Assembly (NCBI GenBank): GCA_019802505.1
Contig: JAFMOC010000318.1
Coordinates: 105,001-169,000, forward strand
Direction: 5' to 3'
Length of the DNA: 64,000 bases
From: Corydoras sp. C115
Taxonomy: Eukaryota > Chordata > Actinopteri > Siluriformes > Callichthyidae
The translations under genes and the position numbers were made by a program. The notes under the pieces were generated by a model. It did not search any database. It was not told the DNA's origin and saw only the letters and a list, made by a program, of their open reading frames with translations. How positions within the stretch are numbered: the first letter of the stretch is position 1; every line of letters begins with the position of its first letter. Positions 10,065 through 21,640 of the stretch are shown one piece after another.

Positions 10065-13000
10065 GTAAGTATCATTAGTCTTATTTTAAGTAAAGCTTGC
10101 TCCTCACGCTAATGTAACTACTGAAGAATAAAAAGGCATTTTGAAAAGAAGGTTTTTCTGTTTGGTGATCCATTATCTTCTGCTTTATCCTCTATTAGGG
10201 TTGCGGGGGGGTTCCCCATGCCCATCCAGGGGAGAAGGTTTCGGGCACTGGGCAGATACACCCAGGACATTACAGCAATCCATCGCTGGGCACACTCTCA
10301 CTCACACACACACACACTCTATATGGGGCAATTTGGAGAATTCCATTGACCTCGATCCATGTTTTTGGACTGTGGTAGGAAACCAGAGAACCCGGAGGAA
10401 ACCCATGCAGACACGGGGAGAACATGGAAACTCCACCCAGATTGGTATTCGAACCAGGAATCCCTAGCGCTGAGAGGAGAACATGCTAACCACTAAGCCA
10501 CCGTGCTGCCCCTAGAACAGAAAACATTTGTGAACAATTTCTTTTTATCCCCCAACCATATTTTTTTTTTTATTTATTCATTGTCTTCCGCTTAATCCTC
10601 TACTAGGGTCGTGGGGGGGTTCCCCATGCCCATCCAGGGGAGAACGTTTCGGGCACTGGGGAGATTTTGAGCATTCAATTGACCTTGAATCCATGTTTTT
10701 GGACTTGAACCTGAATCCCCAGCACTATGAGGCGAATGTGCTAACCACTAAGCCACCGTGCTGCCCAGTTCATTAAGTCAGATTTCAATGTTTTGTAACC
10801 CGTTGGGTTTGGGGCAGCATGGTGGCTAAGTGGTTATCATGTTCACCTCAGGTTCGAATCCCAATCTGGGTGGAGTTTTCATGTTCTCCCCGTGTCCGCA
10901 TGGGTTTCCTTCAGGTTCACAGGTTTCCTCCCACAGTCCAAAAGCATGAATTCAAGGTAAATTGAATGCTCTAAATTGCCCCTTGATTAACGGCACAGTG
11001 GCTTAGTGGTTAGCATGTTCTCCTCTCAGCACTAGGGATTCCCGGTTCGAATCCCAACCTGGGTGGAGTTTCCATGTTCTTCCTGTGTCTGCGTGGGGTT
11101 CCTCCAGCTTCTCTGGTTTCCTCCCACAGTCCAAAAACATGGATCAAGGTCAATTGAATTCTCCAAATTGCCCCATATAAAGTGTGTCTGTGTGAGTAAG
11201 TGTGTGCCTAGCGATAGATTGGCGTCCTGTCCTGGGTGTATCTGCCCAGCACCCAAAACGTTCTCCCCTGAATTGGCATGGGGAACCCCCCCGTGACCCT
11301 AATATAGGATAAAGCAGAAGATAATGGATGGATGGAAATTGCCCCGTGTGTCTGTGTAAGTTAGTGTGTCTAGTCATAGATTGGCGCCCTGTCCTGTGTA
11401 TATCTGCCCAGCGCCCGAAACGTTCTCCCCCTGTATGAGCATGGGGAACCCCCCCCCCTCCGCAAGCCTAGCAGAGGATTAAGTGGAATGAATGATTAAG
11501 TTCTGCAGCCTTTGGTGAACACTATGAAACACTTACTGTCGAGTGATTATTAATGCCCCAACTCAGAAGCTTTGAAGCCATTTTGTAATAAACCACTTCT
11601 CATTTGTAGTTGTGCAGAAGTTCGGTGGCCATGCACACCACCTTAACAGCAGTCGCATTAGAACCTGCTGACTAAAGCAGTAGCAGATGCTCTGCCTTTG
11701 CACCTTTATGAGCCTGTAAAGCAACAAAAAAGGCAGACATCAGACACCATTAATGGTAATCAGCAGAAAGGAATTACAGGGTGTTCGGGGTGTCAGCTGT
11801 TGAGGCCGATACGTGCACATGGTGCCCATTTCCCCTCCTGCCCCAGGCCTAAATGCTTACTTTTACAGTAGTGCTCTTCCAGTCAGGGTGCCCGGTGGTT
11901 TTGATTATAGAACTGGGTTAATTGGGCCGACCTACTGTGCTCACGATGTTTGCCCAGAAACGGGTCCTAATTTGAGTACCTTCTAAAAAATACTACTGTG
12001 GAAATACTATAGCGCTGAAGTAACGTCTGCTTTTGATTTCGTACTCTTAAAGGTGGACCATGCGTCGTTCAATAATTCAGATGTGTATGACGTTCCAAAC
12101 AGAGGCTTTGCGTTCAAAGTAAGTATTTAAATTTGGGTTATCAACACGATGTTGTATTTAAAAATTACATTTTGGTCATTTAGTAGATGCTTTTATCTAA
12201 CGAGACTTACAAGTATCCCAACTTGGTTGGGGTCAGAAGGGTTTATACACCCTGAAGCAATGAGGGTTAAGGGTCTTGATCAAGGAACCACATTGGTAAC
12301 CTCATTGTACCTGGGATTTGAACCAACAACCTTCTGATTGCCATCCCAACACCCTAACCTAAGAGTTACCACACCCTAATAATATATTGGGCAGCATGGT
12401 GGTTTAGTGGTTAGCATGTTCTCCTCTCAGCACTAGGGATTCCTGGTTCGAATCCCACGTTTTCTCCAGGTTCTCCAATGAAAAAAAATATTTTGTGTGT
12501 GTCCAGTGATAGACTGGAAACTGTCTAGCGCCTGAAACATTCTCTAATTGATGGGCATGGGGAACCCTTTCATGGGTCTCGCTCAAGGACCCACATTGGT
12601 AACTTCATTGTACCTGGGATTTAAACCCACAACCTTCTGATTGCCATCCCAACACCCTAACTTAAGGGCTACCACGTCCTAATAATATATTAGTAATATT
12701 GATGGGGGGCGGCATTGTGGCTTAGTGGTCAGCTAGATTGCTTCCCACCATTGGGGATCCAGGTTCGAATCCCAATCTGGGTGGAGTTTCCATGTTCTCT
12801 CCATGTCCGAGTGGGTTTCCTCCAGGTTCTCCGAGGAAAAAAAAATAGTGTGTGTGTAAGTGAGTGTGCCCAGGGATAGACTACCCAGCGCCTGAAACAT
12901 TCTCCCCTTGAAGGGCATGGGGAACCCTTCCAAGACCCTAGTCCAAGTCCCAAGATAATGAATGAATGAACGATTATTGATGAGACAAGTCATAGATCTT

Positions 13001-16000
13001 TGCTGTAGAAATGTATTACAGTGCTTTTTGGTGACAATATCTATCTGTAAATATAGCAATCGTCAACGTTGCCTTCAAAACAGAAATTCCTTACGATTCC
13101 AACTGATGACCTTCAAAAGCGATGTGAAAGCGCAGTGGGAGGAAGACATCAGAACAACGTATGTGCTAACAATTGGACGCCATGATTTTATGATTCAACA
13201 ATTCAAGGGTTATACAATGTCATCGTTATTTATTAATCTTTCTCCAGGTCTATGATGTCCCATCACCCCCTTCGAAAGATTCAAATTACGACATTCCTCA
13301 CAAATCTGAGTTGCACCAGGAGCGGCCTCGCGTCTACAACACCATGCATAACCGCCTCCGTCACCAGGGTATATATGACGTCCCCGTGGCATCCGAAATA
13401 TCCATATTCGAACCTAATTCCATTGGCACGCTGCCTCGAAACATGCGTGCGCCCTCTTCTCGCTCCCTGTATGATATCCCCAAACCTTCCGTGACCCTAC
13501 AAAAGACGGAATCGGGCGAGGAAAGCATCTATGACGTGCCAGCTACCATCAAGAAAAGCCAAAGTTTCAAGTCGAACGAAAACCGCGAGGATCCGAACAC
13601 AACAGAAAACGTTTTCAAGCCCTCAGAGTACAGAGGGAATCCCAAACTCAGGCCCGAGCCTCCTCGTAACCGTCCATCATGGAGCCGGATCAGACGACTT
13701 CAGACCAATCAGACGACGGCTTTCGAAAACGACGACAAAGTTCCCGATCTGCCCGGGTTGGAAAACCAGCGGAGTTCCACCGTGTCTACGTGTTCCACCA
13801 TTTCCAGCTCTTCCAGCAGTTCCAGTGACTCTTTTATGGTTGGGTCCTCCTCACCAGAACCGTTGAGGGAGATCCTGCTGTCCCAAGAGGAGGCAGTACA
13901 GCGGCTTTTGGACCTACAGGAGAGGGTCTGTAAGGCTGTACCCAAACTAATGGACTTCGTGAGCAGCCGCTGGAGAAGCCAAGAGCATCTGGGCAAGCAC
14001 CTTCAGGAGATCCGTGTGGCCTCGGAAGAAGTCGCCGACTCCGTCACTACCTTCCTGAACTTTGCGCTGGATGTCCGAGGCAATGCTCAGCGCCTGACTG
14101 ACTCCCTTTTGCAAGCCAGACTCCAGAAGCAACTCTCCACCCTGGAGGACTCGGGCCTAGTCCTGCAGAAATCAGTGGACGATCTGTGTGGCTTGGGCTG
14201 GCCATTAGACGTCCTGGCACAGGATCTCAAGCAGGCACAGACTCCAGACCAGCTAGAACGCTTTGTAATGGTGGCTCGCACTATGCCCGAAGATGTGAAG
14301 CGTTTGGTTTCTATTATTAATGCTAACGGCAAGCTTCTCTTCAGAAGCACATTTAGAGAATCAGAGACAACCAATGACAGCAAAGTGTCAGAAGTGAGTA
14401 AGAACCCTGAGAAGAACTCAACACCAGACAACAAAGAAGGGGATGAAGACTACGTACAACTTCAGGTAAGTTTCTATAAACTTATTACGGCAAACCAAGT
14501 GGCTTAGTGGTTAGCACGTTAGTGCTAGGGATTCCTGGTTCGAATCTGGGAAACCACTGGGTGGTTTCCATGTTCTCTCCGGGTTCTCCGGTTTCCTCCC
14601 ACAGTCCAAAAACGTGGATCAAGGTCAATTGAATGCTCCAAATTGCCCCATATAGAGTGTGTCTGTGTGAGTGAGTGTGTGCCCAGTGATAGATTGGCGT
14701 CCTGTCTTGGGTGTATCTGCCCAGCGCCCTAGTAGAGGATTAAGAGGAAGATAATGGATGGATGGACGGCAAACCAGGGGTGGTACGGTGGCTTAGTGGT
14801 TAGCATGTACTCCTCTCAGCGCTAGGGATTCCCGGTTCGAATCCCAATTTGGGTGGAGTTTCCATGTTCTCCCCGTGTCCGTGTGGGTTTCCTCATGGTT
14901 CTCCGGATTCCTCCCACAGTTCAAAAACGTGGATCAAGGTCAATTGAATGCTCCAAATTGCCCCATATAGAGTGTGTCTGTGTGAGTGAGTGTGTCCCCA
15001 GCGATAGATTGGTGCCCTGTTCTGGGTGTATCTGTATATATATATATATATAATTTTTATTTATTTTTTTAATTCTGCTTCATCCACTCCACTATATTTT
15101 ATTGAGACATATCAAAGAATCATTTGGATTTTGATTGGACTGGCGGTCCTGCAGGACACCCTCAATGGACATATATAATTTTATCGTTTTTTTCCAGTTG
15201 TTATATAGAGTGTGTCTGTGTGAGTGAGTGTGTGCCCAGTGATAGATTGGCGCCCTGTCCTGGGTGTATCTGCCCAGCGCCAGAAACGTTCTCCCCTGGA
15301 TGGGCATGGGGAACCCCCCCCGCGACCCTAATAGAGGATAAAGCGGAAGATAATGGATCGATGGATGGTTTTACGGCAAACCATAGTTTATCTCCCTTCA
15401 CATGAACCACCTGACAATTTCTATGGTATGTTTACTTTCAGACTTTTCCAAATTCAGAAAAGCCACAGCTGAGAAAAGCTAGAGACAGCGTAAAAGTGAA
15501 AAAGGAGGACGACACTGAAAAACAGGTAACTTTATTTTATATCTTTGGCCGGGCACACTCACTCACACAGACACATACACTATATGGGGCAATTTGGAGC
15601 ACTTCAATACCAAAAATACCTCCAATAGGAAAACCCAGAAGAAACCCACACGGACACTGGAAGAACATGGAAATGCCACCCATCAAGGAAGACCATCCAT
15701 CCATCCATTATCTTCTGCTTTATCCTCTACTAGGGGGGGGGGGGGGTTCTCCATGCCCATCCAAGGGAGAACGTTTCAAGCGCTGGGCAGATACACCCAG
15801 GACAGGGCGCCAATCTATCACTGGGCACACACTCACTCACACACACAGACACACACACAAACACACACTATATGGGGCAATTTGGAGAACTCAATTGACT
15901 TGATCCATGTTTTTGGACTGTGGGAGGAAACCGGAGAACCCGGAGGAAACCCACGCCGACACAGGAAGAACATGGAAACTCCACCCAGATTGGGATTCGA

Positions 16001-17271
16001 ACCGGAAATCCCCAGCGCTGAGAGGAGAACATGCTAATCACTAAGCCACTGTGCCATCCATCACAGAAGACCAGTTTATTAATAATGTTGTTTATAATAA
16101 ACTTGATTCATAAAAGCAATAAGACACTCAAGGCTATTTATCCATCCACTTGATTCTTTATCCTCTACTAGGGGGGATCTCCCCATGCCCATCCAGGGGA
16201 GAACGTTTCGGGCGCTGGGCAGATACACCCAGGACAGGACGCCAATCTATCGCTGGGCACACTCACTCACAGAGACAAACACACTCTATATGGGGCAATT
16301 TGGAGAATACAATTGACTTGATCGGCGGCACGGTGGCTCAGCGGTTAGCAGGTTCTCCTCTCAGCACTAGGGATTCCCGGTTCGAATCCCCATCTGAATG
16401 GAGTTTCCGTGTTTTCCCCGTGTCCGCGTGGGTTTCCTCCGGGTTCTCCGGTTTCCTCCCACAGTCCAAAAACATGGATTGATTTCTCCAAATTGCCCCA
16501 TATAGAGTGTGTTTGTGTGAGTGAGTGTGTGCCCAGCGATAGATTGGCGCCCTGTCCTGGGTGTATCTGCCGAGCGCCCGAGACGTTCTCCCCTGGATGG
16601 GCATTGGGAACCCCACTGCGACCCTTATATAGGATAAAGCAGAAGATAATGGATGGATGAAAAAACCTGCTCCCTTCCTTTTTGACTCTAACGTCACCGC
16701 CCTCCTGTTTGCTGTAACACATGTGTAGACTTCCCAGCGTGGGAGAAGCCTGGGCTCCTTGTAATTACTGGGCCTTGTCTCATAAAACTAAACCATGTCA
16801 TGGTATGCATCCTGAAAGCGTGTCCTTTTCCCACATGCTGACTTTGTATCTGCTTGTCTTCATTAGGCCAAACCACAGTCTCCGTGTCCTGCTAACCCGA
16901 ACCCAAACCCCAGCAAGCCCAACATCTCCGATCACTGTCGTTTGTACTTCGGAGCCATCAGGAGAGCCATCGCTGTGTTCGTGACCAGCCTGGAGGAGGG
17001 ACACCCCCCTGAGAAGTTCATCTCCCACAGTAAGCTGGTTATAATGGTGGGACAGAGGCTAATAGACACACTTTGGGGTGAAGCTCAAAGGAGAGAGGAC
17101 AGTCAAGAGCTCCTGTGCAAGAGCAACCATCTGTGCGCCCTGCTCAAGCAATTGGCCGTGGCGACCAAGAAAGCCGCCCTGCACTATCCAGACAAAGTGG
17201 CCATTCAGGAAGCCCAGGACTTCGCCAAGGAGCTGTCTCAACGGGCGCATCATTTCCGCCTTTCGTTGTGA
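9699..17271 (+). CDS. cass4: CASS4, Cas-family scaffolding protein, spliced gene (span of coding exons)
   Basis: Five phase-0 exons join into about 712 residues (human CASS4 is about 786). Cas proteins are cytoplasmic, focal-adhesion adaptors that link FAK and Src-family kinases to SH2 partners such as Crk. Seen here: an N-terminal SH3 domain (about residues 10-67; ALYDN at 14-18, WW at 47-48, PANRL at 60-64); seven YxxP motifs (Y83, Y134, Y146, Y158, Y187, Y219, Y239), the usual Crk-SH2 docking sites once phosphorylated; a serine run near 321-340; a predicted helical bundle (about 355-508) containing RFVMVARTMPEDVKR; EDYVQLQ near 544-550, in the place of the YDYVHL Src-binding motif of BCAR1 and NEDD9; and a C-terminal FAT-like domain (about 604-712) with HCRLYFGA and SKLVIMVGQ. 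These last motifs fit CASS4 better than BCAR1, NEDD9 or EFS. A further 75-nt exon may lie at 13084-13158. The true first exon and promoter are not identified. Confidence 0.92.
10170..10512 (-). mobile_element. V-SINE-like SINE in CASS4 intron
   Basis: Near full length, about 100 bp past the SH3-exon donor. Confidence 0.86.
10577..11490. mobile_element. Cluster of V-SINE-like copies and fragments
   Basis: Contains a deleted minus copy (10577-10766), a 3'-truncated plus copy (10813-10981), a near-complete plus copy (10989-11334) and a 3' fragment (11335-11490). Confidence 0.8.
11491..12052. other. CASS4 intron sequence without recognised features
   Basis: Mixed-composition intron up to the 22-codon exon; no ORF or repeat recognised. 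Confidence 0.5.
12053..12118 (+). CDS. cass4: CASS4 exon: 22 codons with a YDVP motif
   Basis: Acceptor TCTTAAAG before 12053 and donor GTAAGT at 12119; 66 nt, phase 0 on both sides. It encodes one substrate-domain motif, VYDVP, at residues 133-137. Confidence 0.88.
12163..12970. mobile_element. Mixed SINE cluster in CASS4 intron
   Basis: A minus Mermaid-like SINE (12163-12377), a degraded plus V-SINE-like copy (12390-12560), a partial second copy of the Mermaid-like SINE (12562-12676) and a plus V-SINE-like copy (12706-12970). CTAATAATATATT occurs at 12374 and again at 12679, suggesting local duplication. Confidence 0.72.
13084..13158 (+). CDS. cass4: Candidate extra CASS4 exon, 25 codons
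   Basis: A CAG acceptor (13081-13083) after TTGCCTTCAAAA and a donor GTATGT at 13159 bound 75 open nucleotides in phase 0, so inclusion keeps the frame between the 22-codon exon and the large exon. The peptide starts KFLTIPTDD and has no YxxP motif. There is no clear family match, so this could be chance or an alternative exon. Residue numbers given for the gene exclude it. Confidence 0.35.
13248..14465 (+). CDS. cass4: CASS4 large exon: substrate domain, serine-rich linker, helical bundle
   Basis: Acceptor TTTCTCCAG before 13248, donor GTAAGT at 14466, 406 codons in phase 0. The first 98 residues carry five YxxP motifs (VYDVP, NYDIP, IYDVP, LYDIP, IYDVP). A run of eight serines follows around 13802-13828. 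The second half is a leucine- and charge-rich predicted helical bundle ending in SIINANGKLLFRS, then an acidic stretch with EDYVQLQ at the exon end. A large central exon with this order is typical of the Cas family. Confidence 0.93.
14498..15368 (+). mobile_element. Three V-SINE-like copies in series
   Basis: 14498-14765, 14776-15035 (cut by a short (TA)n) and 15205-15368 (5'-truncated), with a LINE-tail-like piece at 15060-15190. Confidence 0.8.
15442..15525 (+). CDS. cass4: CASS4 short charged linker exon
   Basis: Acceptor TACTTTCAG, donor GTAACT, 28 codons in phase 0. The peptide is lysine- and glutamate-rich (VKVKKEDDTEKQ) and joins the helical bundle to the C-terminal domain. No motif is recognised. 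It fits by frame and splice sites only. Confidence 0.75.
15548..16660. mobile_element. Opposed V-SINE-like copies in the last CASS4 intron
   Basis: Minus fragments 15548-15690, minus copy 15695-16060, minus truncated 16140-16323, then directly abutting a plus full copy 16324-16660. The last two form an inverted pair. Confidence 0.82.
16867..17271 (+). CDS. cass4: CASS4 last coding exon: FAT-like C-terminal domain and stop
   Basis: Acceptor CTTCATTAG before 16867; 134 codons, TGA at 17269-17271. HCRLYFGA, SKLVIMVGQRLIDTL and LAVATKKAALHYP are diagnostic of the conserved Cas C-terminus, which mediates dimerisation and focal-adhesion targeting in the family. HCRLYFGA with VIMVGQ is the CASS4 version. 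Confidence 0.93.
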   Translation, partial: AKPQSPCPANPNPNPSKPNISDHCRLYFGAIRRAIAVFVTSLEEGHPPEKFISHSKLVIMVGQRLIDTLWGEAQRREDSQELLCKSNHLCALLKQLAVATKKAALHYPDKVAIQEAQDFAKELSQRAHHFRLSL

Positions 17272-17352
17272 AGTTGAAGGATTCTTGGATTTCCAGCATC
17301 ATACAGGACTGTACTTTCGGTCGTTCATCCATTTTTTACGCACTAAATAGGG

Positions 17353-17702
17353 TCGGGCATGGTGGATTAGTGGTTAGCATGTTCTCCTCTCAGCGCTGGG
17401 GATTCAGGTTCGAATCCCAATCTGGGTGGAGTTTCCATGTTCTCCCCGTGTCCGCGTGGGTTTCATCCGGATTCTCCGGTTTCCTCCCACAGTCCAAAAA
17501 CATGGATCAAGGTCAGTTGAAGTTCTCCAAATTGCCCCATATAGGTGTGTCTGTGTGAGTGAGTGAGTGTGTGCCCAGTGATAGATTGGCACCCTGTCCT
17601 TGGTGTATCTTCCCAGCGCCCGAAACATTCTCCCCTGGATGGGCATAGAGAACCAACACCGTGACCCTAATACAGGTTAAGCTAAAGATAATGGATGGAT
17701 GG
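17353..17702 (+). mobile_element. V-SINE-like SINE in CASS4 3'UTR (sense)
   Basis: Near full length, GGATGG-type tail. Confidence 0.85.
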
Positions 17703-17716
17703 GTGTTCTTCCTTGA

Positions 17717-17970
17717 CGGGTGGCACAGTGGCTTAGTGGTTAGCACGTTCTCCTGTCAGCATGTTTCAGTGCCTGCGTGGGTTTCCTCCCACAGTCCAAA
17801 AATATGTATTCAAGGTCAAGTGAATGCTCTCTCTAAATTGCCCCATATCGTTTGTGTGTCTATGTGATTGAGTGTGCGAGTAATAGATTGGCGCCCTGTC
17901 CTGGGTGTATCTGCCCAACACTCTGAATGTTCTCCCATGGCTGGGCATGGGGAACCCCCCCCCCCCCAGT
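17717..17970 (+). mobile_element. V-SINE-like SINE in CASS4 3'UTR (sense, deleted)
   Basis: Head present; the B-box region is missing; ends in a C run. Confidence 0.8.
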
Positions 17971-18057
17971 TTAAATCAGGAACTAGCTAAACTATGCTGT
18001 TTGTAAAAATGTTACAAACTTAAAATATGTTGTTCAATTTTAAGAACCCCAGAATAT

Positions 18058-18412
18058 CCATCCATCCATTACCTTCTGCTTTATCCTCTACTAGGGTAGC
18101 AGGGGGGTTCTCAATGCCCATCCAGGTAGAACGTTTCAGGCGCTGGGCAGATACACCCAGGACAGGACACCAATCTATTGCTGGGCACACACTCACTCAC
18201 ACACACACACACACACTCTATATGGGGCAATTTGGAGCATTCAATTGATTTTGATCCATGTTTTTGGACTGTGGGAGGAAACCGGAGAACCCGGAGGAAA
18301 CCCACATAGACATGGGGAGAACATGGAAACTCCACCCAGATTGGGATTCAAACCTGAATCCCCAGCACTGAGAGGAGAACATGCTAACCACTAAGCCACC
18401 GGGCCGCCCCAC
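18058..18412 (-). mobile_element. V-SINE-like SINE in CASS4 3'UTR (antisense)
   Basis: Full length and opposite to the two preceding copies. Confidence 0.86.
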
Positions 18413-18810
18413 TCCATCATATATCATATGAAATTTGTAGTATTCATGTAGATATCATGTGTAACATAATTATCATGTGTATTGATTTTAGTTTGATTTT
18501 TAAAGAATGAATTAAGCTCACAGACAAACTTACAGACTTTGCTGGAGGAAAACTACACCTCTGTGATGTTTTGGATCATACCATTTGTTTTGGAACATGT
18601 TTTTGTACATTTTGTAGCACTGTGTGGTCTGACCGGGCATTATGTAAATACGTTTTTCACATTTGGTTGTTTATTTTTAGTTTGCTCCCACCATTTTTAT
18701 ACTTTTCCAACAAATACTGTGATTTTCTTATGAAATTGAAATTTGTCTCATTTTTGTTTAAAACAGAGCTGGCTTTGATAATAACACAGATGTGATTTTA
18801 ATATGGGTTC

Positions 18811-18816
18811 AATAAA
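18811..18816 (+). terminator. Polyadenylation signal AATAAA, probable CASS4 3' end
   Basis: First canonical AATAAA after the stop outside SINE sequence, 1.5 kb downstream. A SINE inserted 17 bp further on (18834), in the zone where cleavage and the GU-rich element would lie. Confidence 0.55.
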
Positions 18817-18833
18817 ACTATACCATAATTACA

Positions 18834-19189
18834 TTCATTCATTCATTCATTCATTATCTCCCGCTTTATCCTCTATTAGGGTCGCGGTGGGGTTCCCCAT
18901 GCCCATCCAGGGGAGAACGTCTCGGGCGCTGGGCAGATAGACCCAAGACAGGGCGCCAATCCATCACTGGGTACACACTCACTCACACAGACACACTCTA
19001 TATGGGGCAATTTTGGAGAATTCAATTGACTTGAACCATGTTTTTGGACTGTGGGAGGAAACCGGAGAACCCGGTGGAAACCCACACAGACACGGGGAGA
19101 ACATGGAAACTCCACCCAGATGGGGATTCGAACCGAGAATCCCTAGCGCTGAGAGACGAACGTGCTAACCACTAAGCCACTGTGCCGCC
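18834..19189 (-). mobile_element. V-SINE-like SINE immediately after the CASS4 poly(A) signal
   Basis: Exact 12-bp duplication ACCATAATTACA at 18822-18833 and 19190-19201. Confidence 0.88.
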
Positions 19190-19252
19190 ACCATAATTAC
19201 AATTTGAGAAAATATTTCATTCAATCAAATTACAGCCATAATTTGTAAATTT

Positions 19253-19813
19253 GGCGGCACGGTGGCTTAGTGGTTAGCCCGTTCGCCTCTCAGCGAGCAC
19301 TTAATTTATCTCCAATAGAAGAACCCAGAAGAAACCCACACGGACATGGGGAGAACATGGAAACTCCACCCAGATGGGGATTCAAACCGGGAATCCCTAG
19401 CGCTGAGAGGAGAACGTGCTAACCACTAAACCACCGTGCCGCCCTAAGTTTAATATCAAGTATATTTATTTATCTATCCATTCATTATCTTCCACTTTAT
19501 CCTCTATTAGGGTCGCGGGGGGGGGGTTCCCCATGCCCATCCAGGGGAGAACGTTTCAGGCGCTGAGCAGATACACCCAGGACAGGGCGCCAATCTATCG
19601 TTGGGCACACACTTACTTACACACATACTCTATATGGGGCAATTTGGAGAACTCAATTGACCTTGATCCAAGTTTTTGGAATGTGGGAGGAACCCGGAGG
19701 AAACCCATGCGGACACGGGGAGAACGTGGCAACTCCACCCAGATTGGGATTTGACCCGGGAATCCCTAGCGCTGAGAGGAAAATATGCTAACCACTAAGC
19801 CACCATGCCGTCC
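19253..19813. mobile_element. V-SINE-like fragments and a minus copy
   Basis: A 45-bp plus head fragment abuts a minus head half (to 19445); a minus copy follows (19478-19813). Confidence 0.78.
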
Positions 19814-21640
19814 CTTTATTTATTTATATAGTTTTTTTTTTACAGTCGTTTATTTTCTCATTTCTTCTTGTATATTAAACTTAACCCCCCAAAATCAAGC
19901 TAAAGTGACAGTGGCAAGGAAAGTATCACTGGTATTTGTTTTCATTTAAAGGGCAGAAACCTTGTGAGGACCAAGGCTTAGCTGCCAACTGGCGTACACT
20001 ATGGGTTTATGCGCTGCAAGGTGTACGCGCCTCTGCGGACAATTCACCGCCAGGACAGCAATGGACGTTGACTGTGACTTAGGTTTGCAGTCAGTGGAGC
20101 ACTTTCAGTCAGTGGTTTGGCGTTTTCATAACCAGAAATTCAGCAGAAATTCATATAGACACATCTGCAACGAGACCAGCACTGCTGTTTTGCAATCATC
20201 ACGTTGCGAGGAATAAAATTAGAGGTGCAAAGTCACAATCCGAACCCGATGCAGCTCATGCAGGGGGTCTACAGCTCACACCAACAACCTACCACAAACC
20301 TAAACTCAACCAAGATAACTAGCAGAAAACCGAGTGGTTCACAACCGAGCAAACAGGAATGAAGTTCTAAACTAAGCGACACAAATGGAGAACAAGAGGA
20401 AACCAGAATTATATGCCTGAGGAGAAATAAACACAATACGAAAGAACAAAAAGAAAGAAAATGCAGATCTAAAGCTACGGAACGTAACAGGAAACACACC
20501 TGAAAACAGCTACAGGGCTCGAACCTGAGCAGAAACACAAATATAGGTTCAAACTTAATATAACAAGAAAATAGGCCAGAGGTGCTGCTCGCATTTACGA
20601 AAAATCATACCGCGAATTACAACCAACCTCAAAGCGAGGGAGTGAACGGAAAGCTTATTTAAGGCGAGAAATCAAGAACGAGATAAAATTAAACTCCACC
20701 AGCCCAAAGTCGCCTCCTCCGTACCGGAACCAGGGTCATGTGTTACGTACACAGGGGCCCGTTAGCATGCATGAGGTTGAGGTTGAAGTTTCCATCCATC
20801 CATTATCTTCCGCATCCTCTATTAGGGTCCAAGGGGGGGTTCTCCATGCCCATCCAGGGGAGAACGTTTCGGGCGCTGGGCAGATACACCCAGGACAGTA
20901 CGCCAATCTATCGCTGGGCACACACTCACTCACGCAGACATACTCTATATGGGGCAATTTGAAGAATTCAATTGACCTTGATCCATGTTTTTGGAATGTG
21001 GGAGGAACCTGGAGGAAACCCATGCGGACACGGGGAGAACATGGAAACTCCACCCAGATGGGGATTCAAACCGGGAATCCCCAGCGCTGAGAAGAGAACG
21101 TGCTAACCACTAAACCACCGTGCCGCCCTAAGTTTAATATCAAGTTTATTTATTTATCTGTCCATTCATTATCTTCCGCTTTATCCTCTATTAGGGTCGC
21201 AGTGAGGTTCCCCATGCCCATCCAGGGGAGAACGTTTCAGGCGCTGAGCAGATACACCCAGGACAGGGCGCCAATCTATCACCAGCCCAAAGTCGCCTCC
21301 TCCGTACCGGAACCAGGGTCATGTGTTACGTACACAGGGGCCCATTAGCATGCATGAGGTTAAGGTTGAAGTTTCCATCCATCCATTATCTTCCGCATCC
21401 TCTATTAGGGTCCGGGGGGGGGGGTTCTCCATGCCCATCCAGGGGAGAAAGTTTCGGGCGCTGGGCAGATACACCCAGGACAGTACGCCAATCTATCGCT
21501 GGGCACACACTCACTCACGCAGACATACTCTATATGGGGCAATTTGAAGAATTCAATTGACCTTGATCCATGTATTTGGACAGAGGGAGAAAAACGGAGA
21601 ACCCAGAGGAAACTCACGCAGACACGAGGAGAACATGAAA
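19382..21640. repeat. Rearranged 1.7-kb tandem duplication
   Basis: 19382-19593 recurs as 21065-21279 (shared TAAGTTTAATATCAAG), and 20700-21060 recurs from 21282 (shared CCAAAGTCGCCTCCTCCGTA). The roughly 1.1 kb between these blocks is present only in the first copy. Confidence 0.7.
19816..20699. other. Intergenic sequence without a supported gene
   Basis: Holds a LINE-tail-like piece (19897-19990) and purine-rich sequence with short ORFs that look non-coding. It may be the remains of a retroelement. Confidence 0.4.

Larger units (their letters stand above)
17272..18830 (+). other. cass4: CASS4 3' untranslated region (inferred)
   Basis: It runs from the stop codon to just past the AATAAA at 18811. 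It contains three SINE copies, two sense (17353-17702 and 17717-17970) and one antisense (18058-18412). The rest is AT-rich. The end is inferred from the polyadenylation signal alone. Confidence 0.6.

Noticed and set aside
20001..20538. Short ORFs in the intergenic region as a gene
   Set aside because: No domain, low complexity, no splice partners; likely decayed retroelement sequence.
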